From: Acidobacteriota bacterium
GTDB taxonomy: Bacteria > Acidobacteriota > Vicinamibacteria > Vicinamibacterales > CAVVIG01
DNA length: 36,302 nt
Assembly (NCBI GenBank): GCA_018268955.1
Contig: JAFDVO010000040.1
Coordinates: forward strand, 1-36,302
Reading direction: 5' to 3'
In this document: piece after piece, positions 24,434 to 34,017 of the stretch
Layout: each line of letters opens with the position of its first letter
How positions within the stretch are numbered: the stretch's first letter is position 1
Translations under genes and position numbers: made by a program
The notes under the pieces: model-generated
Database searches by the model: none
Seen by the model: only the letters and a program-made list of their open reading frames with translations
Told to the model about the DNA's origin: nothing

Positions 24434-25718
24434 TGGAGAAGTAGGTGAACCCGAGCCCGCGCATCGTTTCGGGCGCATAAATGTTCCGGCCGTCGAACAC
24501 GACGGGCGACTTCAGCAGCTGCTTGATCTTCCTGAAGTCCGGCTCGCGGAACTCGTTCCATTCGGTGACGACGGCCAGGGCGTCAGCGCCTTCGAGCGCG
24601 TCGTAGCTGTGCTCGCAGTAGGTGATCCGATCCCCGAAGACGCGGCGCGCGGTCTCCATCGCTTCCGGGTCGTAGGCGCGGACCTTCGCGCCCATCGAGA
24701 GCAGCTTCTCGACGATCGTGATGGCTGGCGCCTCGCGCATGTCATCCGTGCGCGGCTTGAACGCCAGCCCCCAGAGGGCGATGGTTCTGCCCTTCAGGTC
24801 GCCGAAGTGCTTCTGCATTTTCTCGACCAGCACCGACTTCTGCGTCTGGTTGACCGCCTCGACCGCATGGAGGATCTTGAAGTCGTAGCCTTCGTCGGCC
24901 GACGACTTCAGCAGCGCCTTCACGTCCTTCGGGAAGCAGCTGCCGCCATAGCCGATGCCCGGGAAGAGGAAGGATGGGCCAATGCGCCGGTCGGAGCCGA
25001 CCGCCTTCCGCACCGCCTCGGCGTCCGCGCCGACCAGCTCGCAGACGTTGGCGATCTCGTTCATGAACGAGATCCGGGTCGCCAGCATGGCGTTCGCGGC
25101 GTACTTGCAGAGCTCGGCACTCGGCGTGTCCATCACCATGATGGGAGCGCCGGTGCGGGTGAACGGGGCGTAGATCGTCTTCATGATCTCCGCGGCCCTG
25201 GCGTCGTCCGCGCCGATGACGACGCGGTCGGGCTTCATGAAGTCCTCGATCGCGGCACCCTGCTTCAGGAACTCGGGGTTGCTCACCACGCTGAAGGGGA
25301 CCTTGGTCTCGGCCTCGACCGCGGCCTTCACCTTCTTCGCGGTGCCGACCGGCACGGTGCTCTTGTCCACAACGACCGTGTACTTCTCGATGGCCCGGCC
25401 GATCTCGTGCGCGACGTCCAGGACGTGCTGGAGGTCGGCTGAGCCGTCCTCGCCCTGCGGCGTGCCGACGGCGATGAACACGATCTCCGAGGCCTTCACG
25501 GCGGTCGGGAGGTCGGTCGTGAAGGTCAGCCGCGTCTCGGTGGTGTTGCGACGCACCATCTCCTCGAGGCCGGGCTCATAGATCGGCATCTTGCCCGCCT
25601 CGAGCGTGGCAATCTTGCCGGCGTCCTTGTCGACACAGATGACTTCGTTGCCGTTCTCGGCGAGGCAGGCGCCCGCAACGAGACCGACGTAACCGGTACC
25701 AATGACGGCGATTTTCAT
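24423..25718 (-). CDS. ugd: UDP-glucose 6-dehydrogenase
   Basis: A 431-residue enzyme that oxidises UDP-glucose to UDP-glucuronate in two NAD-dependent steps. It begins directly with the nucleotide-binding strand [16 protein letters not shown]. The catalytic cysteine lies in [11 protein letters not shown] (about residue 260), followed by the conserved [14 protein letters not shown]. Its product is the substrate of the decarboxylase encoded at 32590. The GDP-mannose dehydrogenase alternative is less likely given that partner. It is the first gene of the long minus-strand run, and no ribosome site precedes it; the transcript may be leaderless. Confidence 0.95.
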   Translation of the reverse strand: MKIAVIGTGYVGLVAGACLAENGNEVICVDKDAGKIATLEAGKMPIYEPGLEEMVRRNTTETRLTFTTDLPTAVKASEIVFIAVGTPQGEDGSADLQHVLDVAHEIGRAIEKYTVVVDKSTVPVGTAKKVKAAVEAETKVPFSVVSNPEFLKQGAAIEDFMKPDRVVIGADDARAAEIMKTIYAPFTRTGAPIMVMDTPSAELCKYAANAMLATRISFMNEIANVCELVGADAEAVRKAVGSDRRIGPSFLFPGIGYGGSCFPKDVKALLKSSADEGYDFKILHAVEAVNQTQKSVLVEKMQKHFGDLKGRTIALWGLAFKPRTDDMREAPAITIVEKLLSMGAKVRAYDPEAMETARRVFGDRITYCEHSYDALEGADALAVVTEWNEFREPDFRKIKQLLKSPVVFDGRNIYAPETMRGLGFTYFSIGR

Positions 25719-25725
25719 TTCACAA

Positions 25726-25755
25726 TAAGATACTGAGACGGAAAGACTTAAACAA
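25726..25755. promoter_or_regulatory. Compact divergent promoter between ugd and the glycosyltransferase cluster
   Basis: Only 37 bp separate the two start codons. On the minus strand TTGTTT (25750-25755), a 17-bp spacer and TATCTT (25727-25732) would start transcription about 2 nt before the ugd ATG. On the plus strand TAAGAT (25726-25731) could be the -10 for the rightward cluster, with a poor ATGACG -35 inside ugd. The two -10 elements would occupy the same bases. Confidence 0.5.
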
Positions 25756-26892
25756 GTGCGCGTCCTGATTGACTACCGCGCCGCGCTCCGCGAGCGGAGC
25801 GGCGTCGGGGAATACACACATCAGCTCGTCCGTGCCCTGCTGGCGTGTGCCCACCGACCGTCAGGACGTGCGGTGGACGTGACGATCTTCTCGAGCTCCT
25901 CCAGGGATCGCCTCGTCGACGATCCCGATCTGGCGGGTGTGCATCGGGTCGACCGGCGGATCCCGGTGCGACTGCTGAACCTGGCCTGGCACCGCCTCGG
26001 CTGGCCGCCGGCCGAGCTGCTGGCCGCTGGCGCCTTCGACATTGCCCATTCACTGCACCCGCTGCTGATGCCGGCGCGCGCTGCCGCCCAGGTCGTCACG
26101 ATTCACGACCTGAACTTCCTGCTCCATCCCGAGCGCACCCGGGCCGAAATCCGGCGGGACTACCCGGCGCTGGCCCGCTCGCACGCACACCGCGCCGACC
26201 AGGTCATCGTCGTCTCGGAATTCACCCGGGATCAGGTGCACAGCCTGCTGGACGTGCCGGCTGACCGGATCACCGTGTGCCCGCCCGGCGGTCCCGGCTG
26301 GCAGCCGCGTGCGGCCGCGCCGCAGGATGGCTATCTCCTCTTCTTCGGCACGCTCGAACCGCGCAAGAACCTGGGCACGCTGCTCGATGCGTACGAGGGC
26401 CTCCTTTCCAGGCGCACCTCGGTGCCGCGGCTGGTCCTCGCGGGCAAGGCGACCGACCAGTCCGGTCCGTGGCTCGAGCGGATCCGTCGCGCGCCGCTCG
26501 ACCGCGCTGTTCGTCATATCGGCTATGTCGCGCCTGAAGCACGCGAGGGTCTTTACAGCGGTGCACGGCTCCTGGTCCAGCCGTCGTTCGAGGAAGGATT
26601 CGGTCTGCCAGTCCTGGAAGCCATGACGATCGGCGTGCCGGTGGTCGCCGCGGATGCGGGCGCGCTGCCGGAGGTGGCGGGCGACGCCGCGCAGTGGTTT
26701 CCAGCAACCGACCCTGACGCCCTGGCTGCCGCCATCGAGCGGCTGCTCGACGACCCGTCGCTCGCCGATGCCGGCGTGCAGCGCGGCCTGGCCCGTGCGC
26801 GCACGTACAGTTGGGACCGCACCGCGCTCGCCACCCTCGGCGCGTACGAGCGCGCGCTCGCGCGGCGTCGGTCCGCGAGGGGCGCCGCCTGA
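25756..26892 (+). CDS. Glycosyltransferase, GT-B fold (family 4 type)
   Basis: A 378-residue protein starting at a GTG. The N-terminal Rossmann half opens with [20 protein letters not shown], the glycine-rich acceptor-side motif. The C-terminal half has [19 protein letters not shown] and the nucleotide-sugar-binding E-x7-E motif in [13 protein letters not shown]. No signal peptide is present; these enzymes work at the cytoplasmic face of the inner membrane on lipid-linked acceptors. Donor and acceptor cannot be assigned. It is the first gene of the plus-strand polysaccharide cluster and its stop overlaps the next start (TGATG). Confidence 0.92.
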   Translation: MRVLIDYRAALRERSGVGEYTHQLVRALLACAHRPSGRAVDVTIFSSSSRDRLVDDPDLAGVHRVDRRIPVRLLNLAWHRLGWPPAELLAAGAFDIAHSLHPLLMPARAAAQVVTIHDLNFLLHPERTRAEIRRDYPALARSHAHRADQVIVVSEFTRDQVHSLLDVPADRITVCPPGGPGWQPRAAAPQDGYLLFFGTLEPRKNLGTLLDAYEGLLSRRTSVPRLVLAGKATDQSGPWLERIRRAPLDRAVRHIGYVAPEAREGLYSGARLLVQPSFEEGFGLPVLEAMTIGVPVVAADAGALPEVAGDAAQWFPATDPDALAAAIERLLDDPSLADAGVQRGLARARTYSWDRTALATLGAYERALARRRSARGAA

Positions 26893-27965
26893 TGCGCATC
26901 GCGATCGACGCCCGGGAGCTCAGCGGGAAGCCGACGGGGGTGGGCCGATACCTTGCCGGGCTGCTCCGCGAGTGGACAGCCCCCGGAGCGACGCACGGCC
27001 ACCAGATCCTGCTCTACGCCCACGCACGGATCACCGCGCTGCCAGGATTGGAGACGCGGATCGTTCCGGGGGCCGGAGGGACGCGCTGGGAGCAGATGGA
27101 CCTGCCCCGCCAGTTGGCGCGGGACGAGGCGTCGCTGTGCTTCTCCCCGGCGTACTCGACCCCACTTCTGACCCGTATTCCCAGGGTCGTGGCCCTGCAT
27201 GACATCTCCTTCGTCGCTCACCCGGAATGGTTCGGGTGGCGCGAGGGTCTGCGACGCCGCATCCTGGCCAGGCGCTCGGCCGCCGCAGCCCGGGCAGTGG
27301 TCACAATCTCCCAGTTTTCGAAATCCGAGATCGTGTCACGCATGCAGGTCGCGCCGGGGAAGGTGCACGTCATTCCGCCAGGAGTGGACTGCCCCGTTCC
27401 GGACGATCAGCCACGCGGGTTCGATGCCGGCATGCACGTGCTGTTCGTCGGCTCCATCTTCAACAGGCGTCACGTACCGGACCTGATTGCGGCGTTCTCG
27501 ACGATGGCGGCGCAGCACCCGGATGCGCACCTGCACCTGGTCGGGGACAACCGGAGCTACCCCTTCGAGGATGTCGAACGCCTGGTGCAACAGAGCGCGG
27601 TCTCGGAGCGGATTCGGTGGCACCGGTACGTGAGCGATGCCGACCTCGCCACGCTCTACGGCTCCGCGCACGCGTTTGCGTTCCTGTCCGAGTACGAAGG
27701 GCTCGGGCTGACCCCGCTCGAGGCGTTGTCGGCCGGCATTCCGTCCCTGCTGCTCGACACGGCCGTCGCGCATGAGAGCTGTGGCGGCGCCGCGCTCTAC
27801 ACGCACCGCGGTGACGTCGGCAGCATCGCCGCCGCGCTCGAACGTCTGCTCTACGACCACCAGACCCGCCAGGCGCTGCTCGGCGCCGCGCCGACGGTCC
27901 TCGCCCGCTACGACTGGGCGCGTGCGGCGAGCGGCACCCTCGCGCTCCTCGAGGAGGTCGCCTGA
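26892..27965 (+). CDS. Glycosyltransferase, GT-B fold (family 4 type)
   Basis: A 357-residue enzyme starting at the ATG within the TGATG overlap. It begins [20 protein letters not shown], parallel to its upstream neighbour, and contains HVLFVGSIFNRRHVPDLI and the sugar-nucleotide motif EYEGLGLTPLEALSAG. The two enzymes share their layout and are probably old paralogues that add successive sugars. The acceptor side includes VALHDISFVAHPEWFG. A frame extending upstream of the ATG lies inside the previous gene and was rejected. Specificity is unknown. Confidence 0.92.
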   Translation: MRIAIDARELSGKPTGVGRYLAGLLREWTAPGATHGHQILLYAHARITALPGLETRIVPGAGGTRWEQMDLPRQLARDEASLCFSPAYSTPLLTRIPRVVALHDISFVAHPEWFGWREGLRRRILARRSAAAARAVVTISQFSKSEIVSRMQVAPGKVHVIPPGVDCPVPDDQPRGFDAGMHVLFVGSIFNRRHVPDLIAAFSTMAAQHPDAHLHLVGDNRSYPFEDVERLVQQSAVSERIRWHRYVSDADLATLYGSAHAFAFLSEYEGLGLTPLEALSAGIPSLLLDTAVAHESCGGAALYTHRGDVGSIAAALERLLYDHQTRQALLGAAPTVLARYDWARAASGTLALLEEVA

Positions 27966-28780
27966 TGGAGCTCTCGATCGTCATCGTGAGCTTCAACGCG
28001 CAGGCGGACCTGGAACGCTGCCTCGCCTCGCTCGTCGAGCATCCGCCGCGCGCGTCGCATGAGATCGTCGTCGTCGACAACGCATCGACCGACGGCAGCG
28101 CGGCGGCCGCAGAGCGGGTGCAGGGGGTCCGCGTGATCCGCAACGCGACGAACGCCGGATTCTCGGCCGCGAACAACATCGGCCTCCGGGCCAGCACCGG
28201 GCGGCTCATCCTTCTGCTGAACAGCGACACCATCGTCCCTCCCGGTGCGATTAACGGGATGATCGAGCGCCTCGAGCGGTCGCCAGAGGTAGCTGTTCTC
28301 GGACCGCGACTGATTGACGGTACTGGGCGCGCGGAACTGTCATTCGGGGAGATGCTGACGCCATGGTCGGAGTGGCGGCGGCAGCGCCTCATGCGGCGCC
28401 TCGCGGCGAACGACAAAGAGACTGTCGCCCACGTGGACGCCGTGACGCGGATCGAGCAACGACCGGATTGGGTGACCGGCGCCTGCCTGCTCGTGCGCCG
28501 GGCCGACGCGGAAGCGGTCGGCGGCCTCGACGAGCGCTATTTCATGTACACGGAGGACGTGGACTTCTGCGCCGCCATGCGGGCGCGGGGGCGAGCCATC
28601 CTGTTCTGGCCCGGCGTCGAAATCGTCCACCTGCGCGGCCGATCCGGCGCGACCGCCTCGGTCGCGACCCGCGCCGCATACGAGCGGAGCCACCTCGCGT
28701 TCTACCATAAACACCACCCGGTCTGGGCGCCGGTGCTGGCATGGCTGCGGCGATGGTCCGGCTCGACGGCCGCGCTATGA
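27965..28780 (+). CDS. Glycosyltransferase family 2 (GT-A fold), rhamnosyltransferase-like
   Basis: A 271-residue single-domain enzyme. It begins MELSIVIVSFNAQADLERCL, followed by the donor-binding DNASTDGS, the metal-binding NSDT (a DxD equivalent) and the late acidic motif YTEDVDFC. This pattern is typical of the WbbL/RfbF-like group that often transfers rhamnose, although dTDP-rhamnose genes are not in the window. Its ATG overlaps the preceding stop by 1 bp. There is no membrane segment apart from a possible surface helix at the C-terminus. Confidence 0.92.
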   Translation: MELSIVIVSFNAQADLERCLASLVEHPPRASHEIVVVDNASTDGSAAAAERVQGVRVIRNATNAGFSAANNIGLRASTGRLILLLNSDTIVPPGAINGMIERLERSPEVAVLGPRLIDGTGRAELSFGEMLTPWSEWRRQRLMRRLAANDKETVAHVDAVTRIEQRPDWVTGACLLVRRADAEAVGGLDERYFMYTEDVDFCAAMRARGRAILFWPGVEIVHLRGRSGATASVATRAAYERSHLAFYHKHHPVWAPVLAWLRRWSGSTAAL

Positions 28781-28787
28781 TCGGGGC

Positions 28788-29963
28788 GTGCGGATCGGCA
28801 TCGACGCGCGGAAACTCCAGGATTACGGCATCGGCACGTACATCCGGAACCTCCTGCGCGAACTCGCCCGGCTGGACCACGACACGGAGTTCGTCCTGCT
28901 CTGCCGGGCGGACCATGTCGACACGATCCGTGCGCTCGGCGAGAACTTCCGGCCGGTGGTCGAGACCGCAGGCAACTACTCCATCACCGAGCAGGTCAAG
29001 ATCCCGCTCGCGCTCAGGCGTGAGAAGGTCGACCTCTTCCACGCACCGCACTACGTGCTGCCGCCGCTCGTGCACTGCCGCTCGGTGGTGACAATCCACG
29101 ACTGCATCCACCTGATGTTTCCGCAGTACCTGCCCAATCGGCTGGCGTTCACGTACGCCCGCACGTCGATGGCCCTGGCTGCGGATCGTGCCACGCGGGT
29201 GCTGACGGTGTCGGAGTCGTCGAAGGCGGACATCATCCGGTTCTTCGGGACGGAGCCGTCGAAGATCGACGTGATCTACAACGCGTACGACGAACGCTTC
29301 GGCATCGAGCCCGTGGAGGACGACGTCGTGCGCGTCCGGGAGCGGTATCAGCTCCACGACGAGTTCATCCTGTACGCGGGCAACGTGAAGCCGCACAAGA
29401 ACCTCGAGCGGCTGATCGACGCCTTCCAAATCGTGCGCAGTCGGGGGCTCGACCACCTGAAGCTGATCATGATCGGCGACGACATCTCGAAGTACGCGTC
29501 GCTTCGCCGCGCCGTCCACCGGTACCAGCTCCACAACTACGTGCGGTTCCTCGGCTACCTGCCGGAACAGACGCTCGCAGTGCTCTATCGGCTGGCAGGC
29601 GTGTTCGTGTTCCCGTCGCTCTACGAAGGGTTCGGCCTGCCGCCGCTCGAAGCCATGGCGAGCGGGACCCCGGTCGTCACCTCGAACGTGTCCTCGCTGC
29701 CGGAGGTGGCTGGCGACGCGGCCGAACTGGTCGACCCCTACACTCCCGAATCGATTGCCGACGGGATCTACCGCGTGCTCACGGACGTGGACCTGCGTCG
29801 GAGCCTCCGGCGCAAGGGGCTGGCGCGCGCGCACCAGTTTTCCTGGGGGGCCTCGGTCCGTCGGGTCCGCGAGATCTACGGGGAGGTCGCGGACCTTCCG
29901 TTCGCCGCTGGCGCCACGGCGCACGCGACCGCCGGACCGCACGCCGGACTGCCGCCGACGTGA
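28788..29963 (+). CDS. Glycosyltransferase, GT-B fold (family 4 type)
   Basis: A 391-residue enzyme starting at a GTG 7 bp after the previous stop. It opens [19 protein letters not shown] and carries [31 protein letters not shown] and the E-x7-E motif in [15 protein letters not shown]. It resembles mannosyl- or glucosyltransferases of exopolysaccharide clusters; the donor is not certain. The tail after about residue 372 is rich in Ala, Gly and Pro and probably disordered. Its stop overlaps the next start in GTGA. Confidence 0.92.
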   Translation: MRIGIDARKLQDYGIGTYIRNLLRELARLDHDTEFVLLCRADHVDTIRALGENFRPVVETAGNYSITEQVKIPLALRREKVDLFHAPHYVLPPLVHCRSVVTIHDCIHLMFPQYLPNRLAFTYARTSMALAADRATRVLTVSESSKADIIRFFGTEPSKIDVIYNAYDERFGIEPVEDDVVRVRERYQLHDEFILYAGNVKPHKNLERLIDAFQIVRSRGLDHLKLIMIGDDISKYASLRRAVHRYQLHNYVRFLGYLPEQTLAVLYRLAGVFVFPSLYEGFGLPPLEAMASGTPVVTSNVSSLPEVAGDAAELVDPYTPESIADGIYRVLTDVDLRRSLRRKGLARAHQFSWGASVRRVREIYGEVADLPFAAGATAHATAGPHAGLPPT

Positions 29964-31060
29964 AGCTCGCCCTCGTCCATGACTGGCTGACCGGGATGCG
30001 CGGCGGCGAGAAGGCGCTCGAGGTCGTCTGCGAGCGGTTTCCCGACGCGGAGCTGTTCACCCTGATGCACGTACCCGGCTCGGTCGCGCCCGTCATCGAG
30101 CGGCGGCCGATCCACACGTCCTTCATCGAGCGGCTTCCGGCCGCGCGCCGGTACTACCGGCACTACCTGCCGCTGTTCCCGACCGCCATCGAGCAGTTTC
30201 ACTTCGATCGGTTCGACCGCGTGCTGAGCCTCAGCCACTGCGTCGCGAAGTCGGTCGTGACGCCCGCCGGCGTCCCGCACGTCTGCTACTGCTTCACCCC
30301 GATGCGCTACGCGTGGGACCAGTTCGAGGCGTACTTCGGCCCCGAGAGGATCGGCCGGGTGGGCAGTGCCGTGATGCGCCCGGTGATGCGCAGGATGGCG
30401 CGGTGGGACCAGGAGACCTCGAACCGGCCTGACCGCTATGTGGCTATCTCTCATTACGTTGCGGGCAGGATCCAGCGATACTATAATCGCGTGGCTTCGG
30501 TCATTTATCCGCCCGTGGACACGGGGTTCTACACCCCGGACCGGGCAGCGGCCGAGCCTTTCGCCCTGATAGTGTCGGCGCTCGTGCCCTACAAACGGAT
30601 CGAGCTAGCCATCGAGGCCTGCCACCTGGCACACCTGCCCCTGAAGATCGTCGGCGATGGACCTGAACGGTCCGCCCTGGAGCGGCAGGCCAACGGCCGC
30701 GCCGAGTTCCTCGGACGTGTCTCCAACGACGACATCCGGTCGCTGTACCGCCGTGCCACGCTCGTCCTGCTCCCCGGGGAGGAGGACTTCGGGATCGTCC
30801 CGCTCGAGGCGCAGGCCTGCGGCACGCCGGTGGTGGCCCTGAAACGCGGAGGCTCGCTCGAAACGGTGATCGACGGCGTGAGCGGGGTTCTCGTGGACGA
30901 CCTCTCCGTGGAGGCATTCGCCGACGGGGTGGCCACGGCCATGCGCACGCCCTTCGATGTCGCGGCCGTCCGCGCGCATGCCGAGCGATTCGGCCGCGAG
31001 CGGTTCGGTGACGAGATCGAGGCGGTCGTCCGGGGCCCGCTCGAAAGGGACGCCCGATGA
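29960..31060 (+). CDS. Glycosyltransferase, GT-B fold, WbaZ-like
   Basis: A 366-residue enzyme starting at a GTG that overlaps the previous stop by 4 bp. The N-terminus [20 protein letters not shown], then CYCFTPMRYAWD and the C-terminal SALVPYKRIELAIEA and EEDFGIVPLEAQACG match the WbaZ-like group of family-4 transferases. These often add mannose in O-antigen or exopolysaccharide assembly. It is coupled to the following phosphoglycosyl transferase gene by an ATGA overlap, as expected for enzymes acting early on the same lipid carrier. The exact sugar remains open. Confidence 0.92.
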   Translation: MKLALVHDWLTGMRGGEKALEVVCERFPDAELFTLMHVPGSVAPVIERRPIHTSFIERLPAARRYYRHYLPLFPTAIEQFHFDRFDRVLSLSHCVAKSVVTPAGVPHVCYCFTPMRYAWDQFEAYFGPERIGRVGSAVMRPVMRRMARWDQETSNRPDRYVAISHYVAGRIQRYYNRVASVIYPPVDTGFYTPDRAAAEPFALIVSALVPYKRIELAIEACHLAHLPLKIVGDGPERSALERQANGRAEFLGRVSNDDIRSLYRRATLVLLPGEEDFGIVPLEAQACGTPVVALKRGGSLETVIDGVSGVLVDDLSVEAFADGVATAMRTPFDVAAVRAHAERFGRERFGDEIEAVVRGPLERDAR

Positions 31061-32493
31061 TTCGGCACAACCGGCTCCTCGTCGCGTTCCACGTCATCTC
31101 GGATTCGATGCTTGGCCTGGCGGCGTTCATCCTCGCCTACGCCATCCGCTTCCACACCGGGCTGATCCCGATCACGCGCGGCCTCCCACCGCTCCGGCAG
31201 TACGTCAACGTCCTCCCCTTCATCGCTGCGGTCGTGCCGCTCGGCTTCTATCTCCAGGGGCTCTATCGGCTGCGGCGCGGACGATCGCGGGTCGACGACT
31301 TCTTCGCGGTGTTCGTCGGCAGCATCCTCGCGGTGGTGTTCGGCGTCGTCGCCACCCTGTACGTGCAGACCTACTTCGCGAGCGAGGCCGCGCGCGATGT
31401 CGGCGCCTACCAGGTCTCGCAGCTGGTCTGGGCCATCTTCCTCGTCCTGAACGTCGGACTGACGTACGCCTCGCGCGAGTTGATGCGCGAGGTGCTCGAG
31501 CGGCGGTGGCGGGCGGGCATCGGCCTCAAGCGGATCCTCATCGCCGGCTCCGGCGACCTTGGCCGCCTCGTCGCCGACAAGATCCTCGAACACCGCGAGC
31601 TTGGGTACCAGATCGTCGGGTTCGTGGACGACCGCGCGGCGGGCGACCACCTCGGGTACCGCGGACTGCCGCTCCTGGGCACGATCGACGAAGCCGCCGA
31701 AATCCTCGGCCGCGAAGGGATCGACCACCTCTACGTCGCGCTGCCTCCCGAGCAGCACATGCGGATGCTCGAACTGCTGGAGCACACGAGCCGGGAGGTC
31801 GTCGACGTCAAGGTGGTGCCGGACCTCCTGCAGGTCATTGCGCTGCGGGCGCGGCTCGAGGACCTCGACGGCGTTCCGGTGATCAACATCAACGACGTGC
31901 CGCTCCAGGGCTTCAACGCGTTCGTGAAGCGCGTGCTGGACGTCGGCATCTCGCTCTCTGCCCTGCTCGTGCTCGCCATCCCGCTCGGTATCGTGGCGCT
32001 CCTGGTGAAGTTCACCTCGAAGGGTCCCGTGTTCTACCGGCAGGAGCGCATGGGGCTCGACGGCAAGTCGTTCACGATCGTGAAGTTCCGATCGATGTAC
32101 GACGAGGCCGAGAAGCACACCGGCCCCGTGTGGGCGGTCCAGGGCGACCCGCGCGTGACCCCGCTCGGGCGTTTCATGCGGAAGTCGAACGTCGACGAAC
32201 TGCCGCAGCTCTGGAACGTCCTCCGCGGCGACATGTCCATCGTCGGGCCGAGGCCGGAACGCCCGCACTTCGTCGAGCAGTTCAAGCACAAGATTCCGCA
32301 GTACATGCTGCGGCACAAGGTGAAGGCCGGCCTCACCGGGTGGGCCCAGGTCAACGGCTGGCGCGGCAACACCCCGCTGGAGAAGCGGATCGAGTACGAC
32401 CTGTATTACATCGAGAACTGGTCGGTGCGGCTGGACCTCAAGATCATGTGGCTCACGCTGCTCCGCGGGTTCTTCCACAAACACGCGTACTGA
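31057..32493 (+). CDS. Undecaprenyl-phosphate sugar phosphotransferase (WcaJ-like)
   Basis: A 478-residue polyprenyl-phosphate hexose-1-phosphate transferase. Four transmembrane helices (about residues 10-125) are followed by a nucleotide-binding-like domain (RILIAGSGDLGRLVADKILE). The catalytic PF02397-type domain (about 290-478) contains YRQERMGLDGKSF, KFRSM, DELPQLWNVLRGDMS and VGPRPERP. The acidic and arginine residues of that motif set are intact. It transfers probably glucose-1-phosphate to undecaprenyl phosphate, the first step of polysaccharide assembly. It ends the coupled glycosyltransferase run; a repeat array separates it from the decarboxylase gene. Confidence 0.95.
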   Translation: MIRHNRLLVAFHVISDSMLGLAAFILAYAIRFHTGLIPITRGLPPLRQYVNVLPFIAAVVPLGFYLQGLYRLRRGRSRVDDFFAVFVGSILAVVFGVVATLYVQTYFASEAARDVGAYQVSQLVWAIFLVLNVGLTYASRELMREVLERRWRAGIGLKRILIAGSGDLGRLVADKILEHRELGYQIVGFVDDRAAGDHLGYRGLPLLGTIDEAAEILGREGIDHLYVALPPEQHMRMLELLEHTSREVVDVKVVPDLLQVIALRARLEDLDGVPVININDVPLQGFNAFVKRVLDVGISLSALLVLAIPLGIVALLVKFTSKGPVFYRQERMGLDGKSFTIVKFRSMYDEAEKHTGPVWAVQGDPRVTPLGRFMRKSNVDELPQLWNVLRGDMSIVGPRPERPHFVEQFKHKIPQYMLRHKVKAGLTGWAQVNGWRGNTPLEKRIEYDLYYIENWSVRLDLKIMWLTLLRGFFHKHAY

Positions 32494-32502
32494 CACTTGA
32501 AT

Positions 32503-32587
32503 TGGTGAATTGGTGATCTGGAGAATGGGTGATCAATTCACTGCGCGCGATCTTCACCAAATCACCAAGTCGCCAACTCACCAACTG
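32503..32587. repeat. 8-bp repeat array with inverted second arm before the decarboxylase gene
   Basis: The left arm is made of units like GGTGAATT (from about 32503). The right arm (about 32555-32587) has units like CACCAAAT and CACCAACT, the approximate reverse complement. The intervening 40 bp is irregular. The array ends 3 bp before the ATG at 32590, so the position where a ribosome site should be is occupied by repeat. Confidence 0.75.
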
Positions 32588-32589
32588 CT

Positions 32590-33525
32590 ATGAAGAAACG
32601 TGTCGTCATCACCGGCGCTGCCGGATTCATTGGTTCGCACCTCTCGGAGACGCTGCTCGACCTCGGCTACGAGGTGATCGGCATCGACAACCTGCTCACG
32701 GGCGATACGGCGAACATCGCCCACCTGGTGAACCGCGACTTCACGTTCATCAAGCACGACGTCACGAACTACATCTACGTCGAGGGGCCGGTCGACATCG
32801 TGTTCCACTGGGCAAGCCCGGCGAGCCCGATCGACTATCTCGAGCTGCCGATTCCCACGCTCAAGGTCGGCGCGCTCGGCACACACAAGGCGCTCGGCCT
32901 CGCGAAGGCCAAGGGGGCGCGGTTCGTCCTGGCCTCCACGTCGGAGGTGTACGGGGATCCGCTCGAGCACCCGCAGAAGGAAACCTACTGGGGCAACGTG
33001 AACCCGGTGGGCCCGCGCGGAGTCTACGACGAAGCCAAGCGGTTCGCGGAGGCGATGACGATGGCGTACCACCGGTACCACGGGGTGGACACCAAGATCG
33101 TGCGCATCTTCAACACCTACGGTCCGCGCATGCGCGTCAACGACGGGCGCGCGGTGCCGGCGTTCATGTCCCAGGCGCTCCGCGACGAGGACGTCACGAT
33201 TTTCGGCGACGGCTCGCAGACGCGCAGCTTCACCTACATCACGGATCTCGTCGACGGCATCATCAAGCTGGCGCTCTCCGACCAGAACGACCCGATCAAC
33301 ATCGGCAACCCGCGCGAGATGACCATCAAGGAGATCGCCGAGACGATCATCCGCATGACCGGCTCGAAGAGCCAGCTGGTCTACCGCCCGCTGCCGACCG
33401 ACGACCCGAAACAGCGCCGCCCAGACATCACCCGCGCCCGGACGCTCCTGCACTGGGAGCCCAAGGTGCAGCTCGAGGAAGGGCTCGTGAAGACGATCGA
33501 GTACTTCAGGGGGAAGGTGAAGTAA
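32590..33525 (+). CDS. UDP-glucuronate decarboxylase (UDP-xylose synthase)
   Basis: A 311-residue short-chain dehydrogenase/reductase. It starts [17 protein letters not shown] and has the catalytic pair in YDEAK together with [15 protein letters not shown] and [12 protein letters not shown]. It also has [16 protein letters not shown], a hallmark of UXS enzymes. It converts UDP-glucuronate, the Ugd product, to UDP-xylose. No membrane anchor is present. No recognisable Shine-Dalgarno sequence precedes the ATG, because the repeat array runs almost up to it. It is the last gene of the plus-strand polysaccharide cluster. Confidence 0.95.
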   Translation: MKKRVVITGAAGFIGSHLSETLLDLGYEVIGIDNLLTGDTANIAHLVNRDFTFIKHDVTNYIYVEGPVDIVFHWASPASPIDYLELPIPTLKVGALGTHKALGLAKAKGARFVLASTSEVYGDPLEHPQKETYWGNVNPVGPRGVYDEAKRFAEAMTMAYHRYHGVDTKIVRIFNTYGPRMRVNDGRAVPAFMSQALRDEDVTIFGDGSQTRSFTYITDLVDGIIKLALSDQNDPINIGNPREMTIKEIAETIIRMTGSKSQLVYRPLPTDDPKQRRPDITRARTLLHWEPKVQLEEGLVKTIEYFRGKVK

Positions 33526-33625
33526 GGGCCTGGAGGGTCTAGAGGGCCGGGACGGCCGCAGAGGGCAGGCTAGGCGGGCAGGGTGGCCTGCAGGACACGG
33601 GCAGGTCAGGCGGGTCAGGCAGGTG
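33526..33625. repeat. GGCAGG-type low-complexity array, left of the four-helix-bundle gene
   Basis: G-rich degenerate units (GGAGGGTCTAGAGGG, then GGCAGG, GGCGGG, TCAGGC) run from the decarboxylase stop into the last codons of the four-helix-bundle gene. Its orientation is opposite to the C-rich array at 34018-34143. Confidence 0.7.
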
Positions 33626-33989
33626 GGACTGTCTCCGCCCGAACTGCCCGAATCAGTCCGACCAAGGGGGCTGCGGTACGGTTAAGTTCGGTTTTCAACT
33701 CATGGTACTGGGCGAGTTGCACATACCCGAGTCTCGTCGCGACGTGTAAGCAATACCCGACCTCCGCCAGCGACGCCTCGGCGATGTTCAGGAAGTGAAG
33801 GCGCTCACGCCGACCGCGCCTGGTAAAGCCCTCGACGATGTTCGCCGGCACGGAGTACGCCGCTCTCCGAAGCTGCGAACCCAGTTCGAATCGTTCGATT
33901 CGCGGAAAGCCAGCTGCGAGTTGGTGCAGTCGAATGAACAGGTCGTCGGCACGTTGCCAAGCAACAAGGTCTTCGTGGCGCTGGGACAT
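33615..33989 (-). CDS. Four-helix-bundle protein of the IVS/S23 family
   Basis: A 124-residue protein with the family pattern: DLVAWQRADDLFIRLHQLAAGFP, then FELGSQLRRAAYSVPANIVEGF, then FLNIAEASLAEVGYCLHVA. This family was first seen as the product of intervening sequences in 23S rRNA genes of spirochaetes and also includes the accessory Avd proteins of diversity-generating retroelements. Copies occur freely in many environmental genomes; the function of the lone form is unknown, probably an oligomeric nucleic-acid-binding bundle. Its last codons lie inside the left repeat array, and a C-rich array lies 28 bp upstream of its start. No rRNA, reverse transcriptase or variable repeat is in the window. 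Confidence 0.9.
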   Translation of the reverse strand: MSQRHEDLVAWQRADDLFIRLHQLAAGFPRIERFELGSQLRRAAYSVPANIVEGFTRRGRRERLHFLNIAEASLAEVGYCLHVATRLGYVQLAQYHELKTELNRTAAPLVGLIRAVRAETVPPA

Positions 33990-34017
33990 GACTTAGGGAC
34001 GAGCAACGGAAGGGCCA

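Noticed and set aside
28542..29942. A 466-codon minus-strand open frame opposite two glycosyltransferase genes.
   Set aside because: It is a shadow of clear glycosyltransferases and has no family motif.
30589..32496. A 635-codon open frame on the minus strand opposite the glycosyltransferase and phosphoglycosyl transferase genes.
   Set aside because: It is antisense to two genes with intact catalytic motifs. Its translation is a charged, His/Arg/Asp-rich low-complexity product typical of shadow frames in GC-rich DNA.
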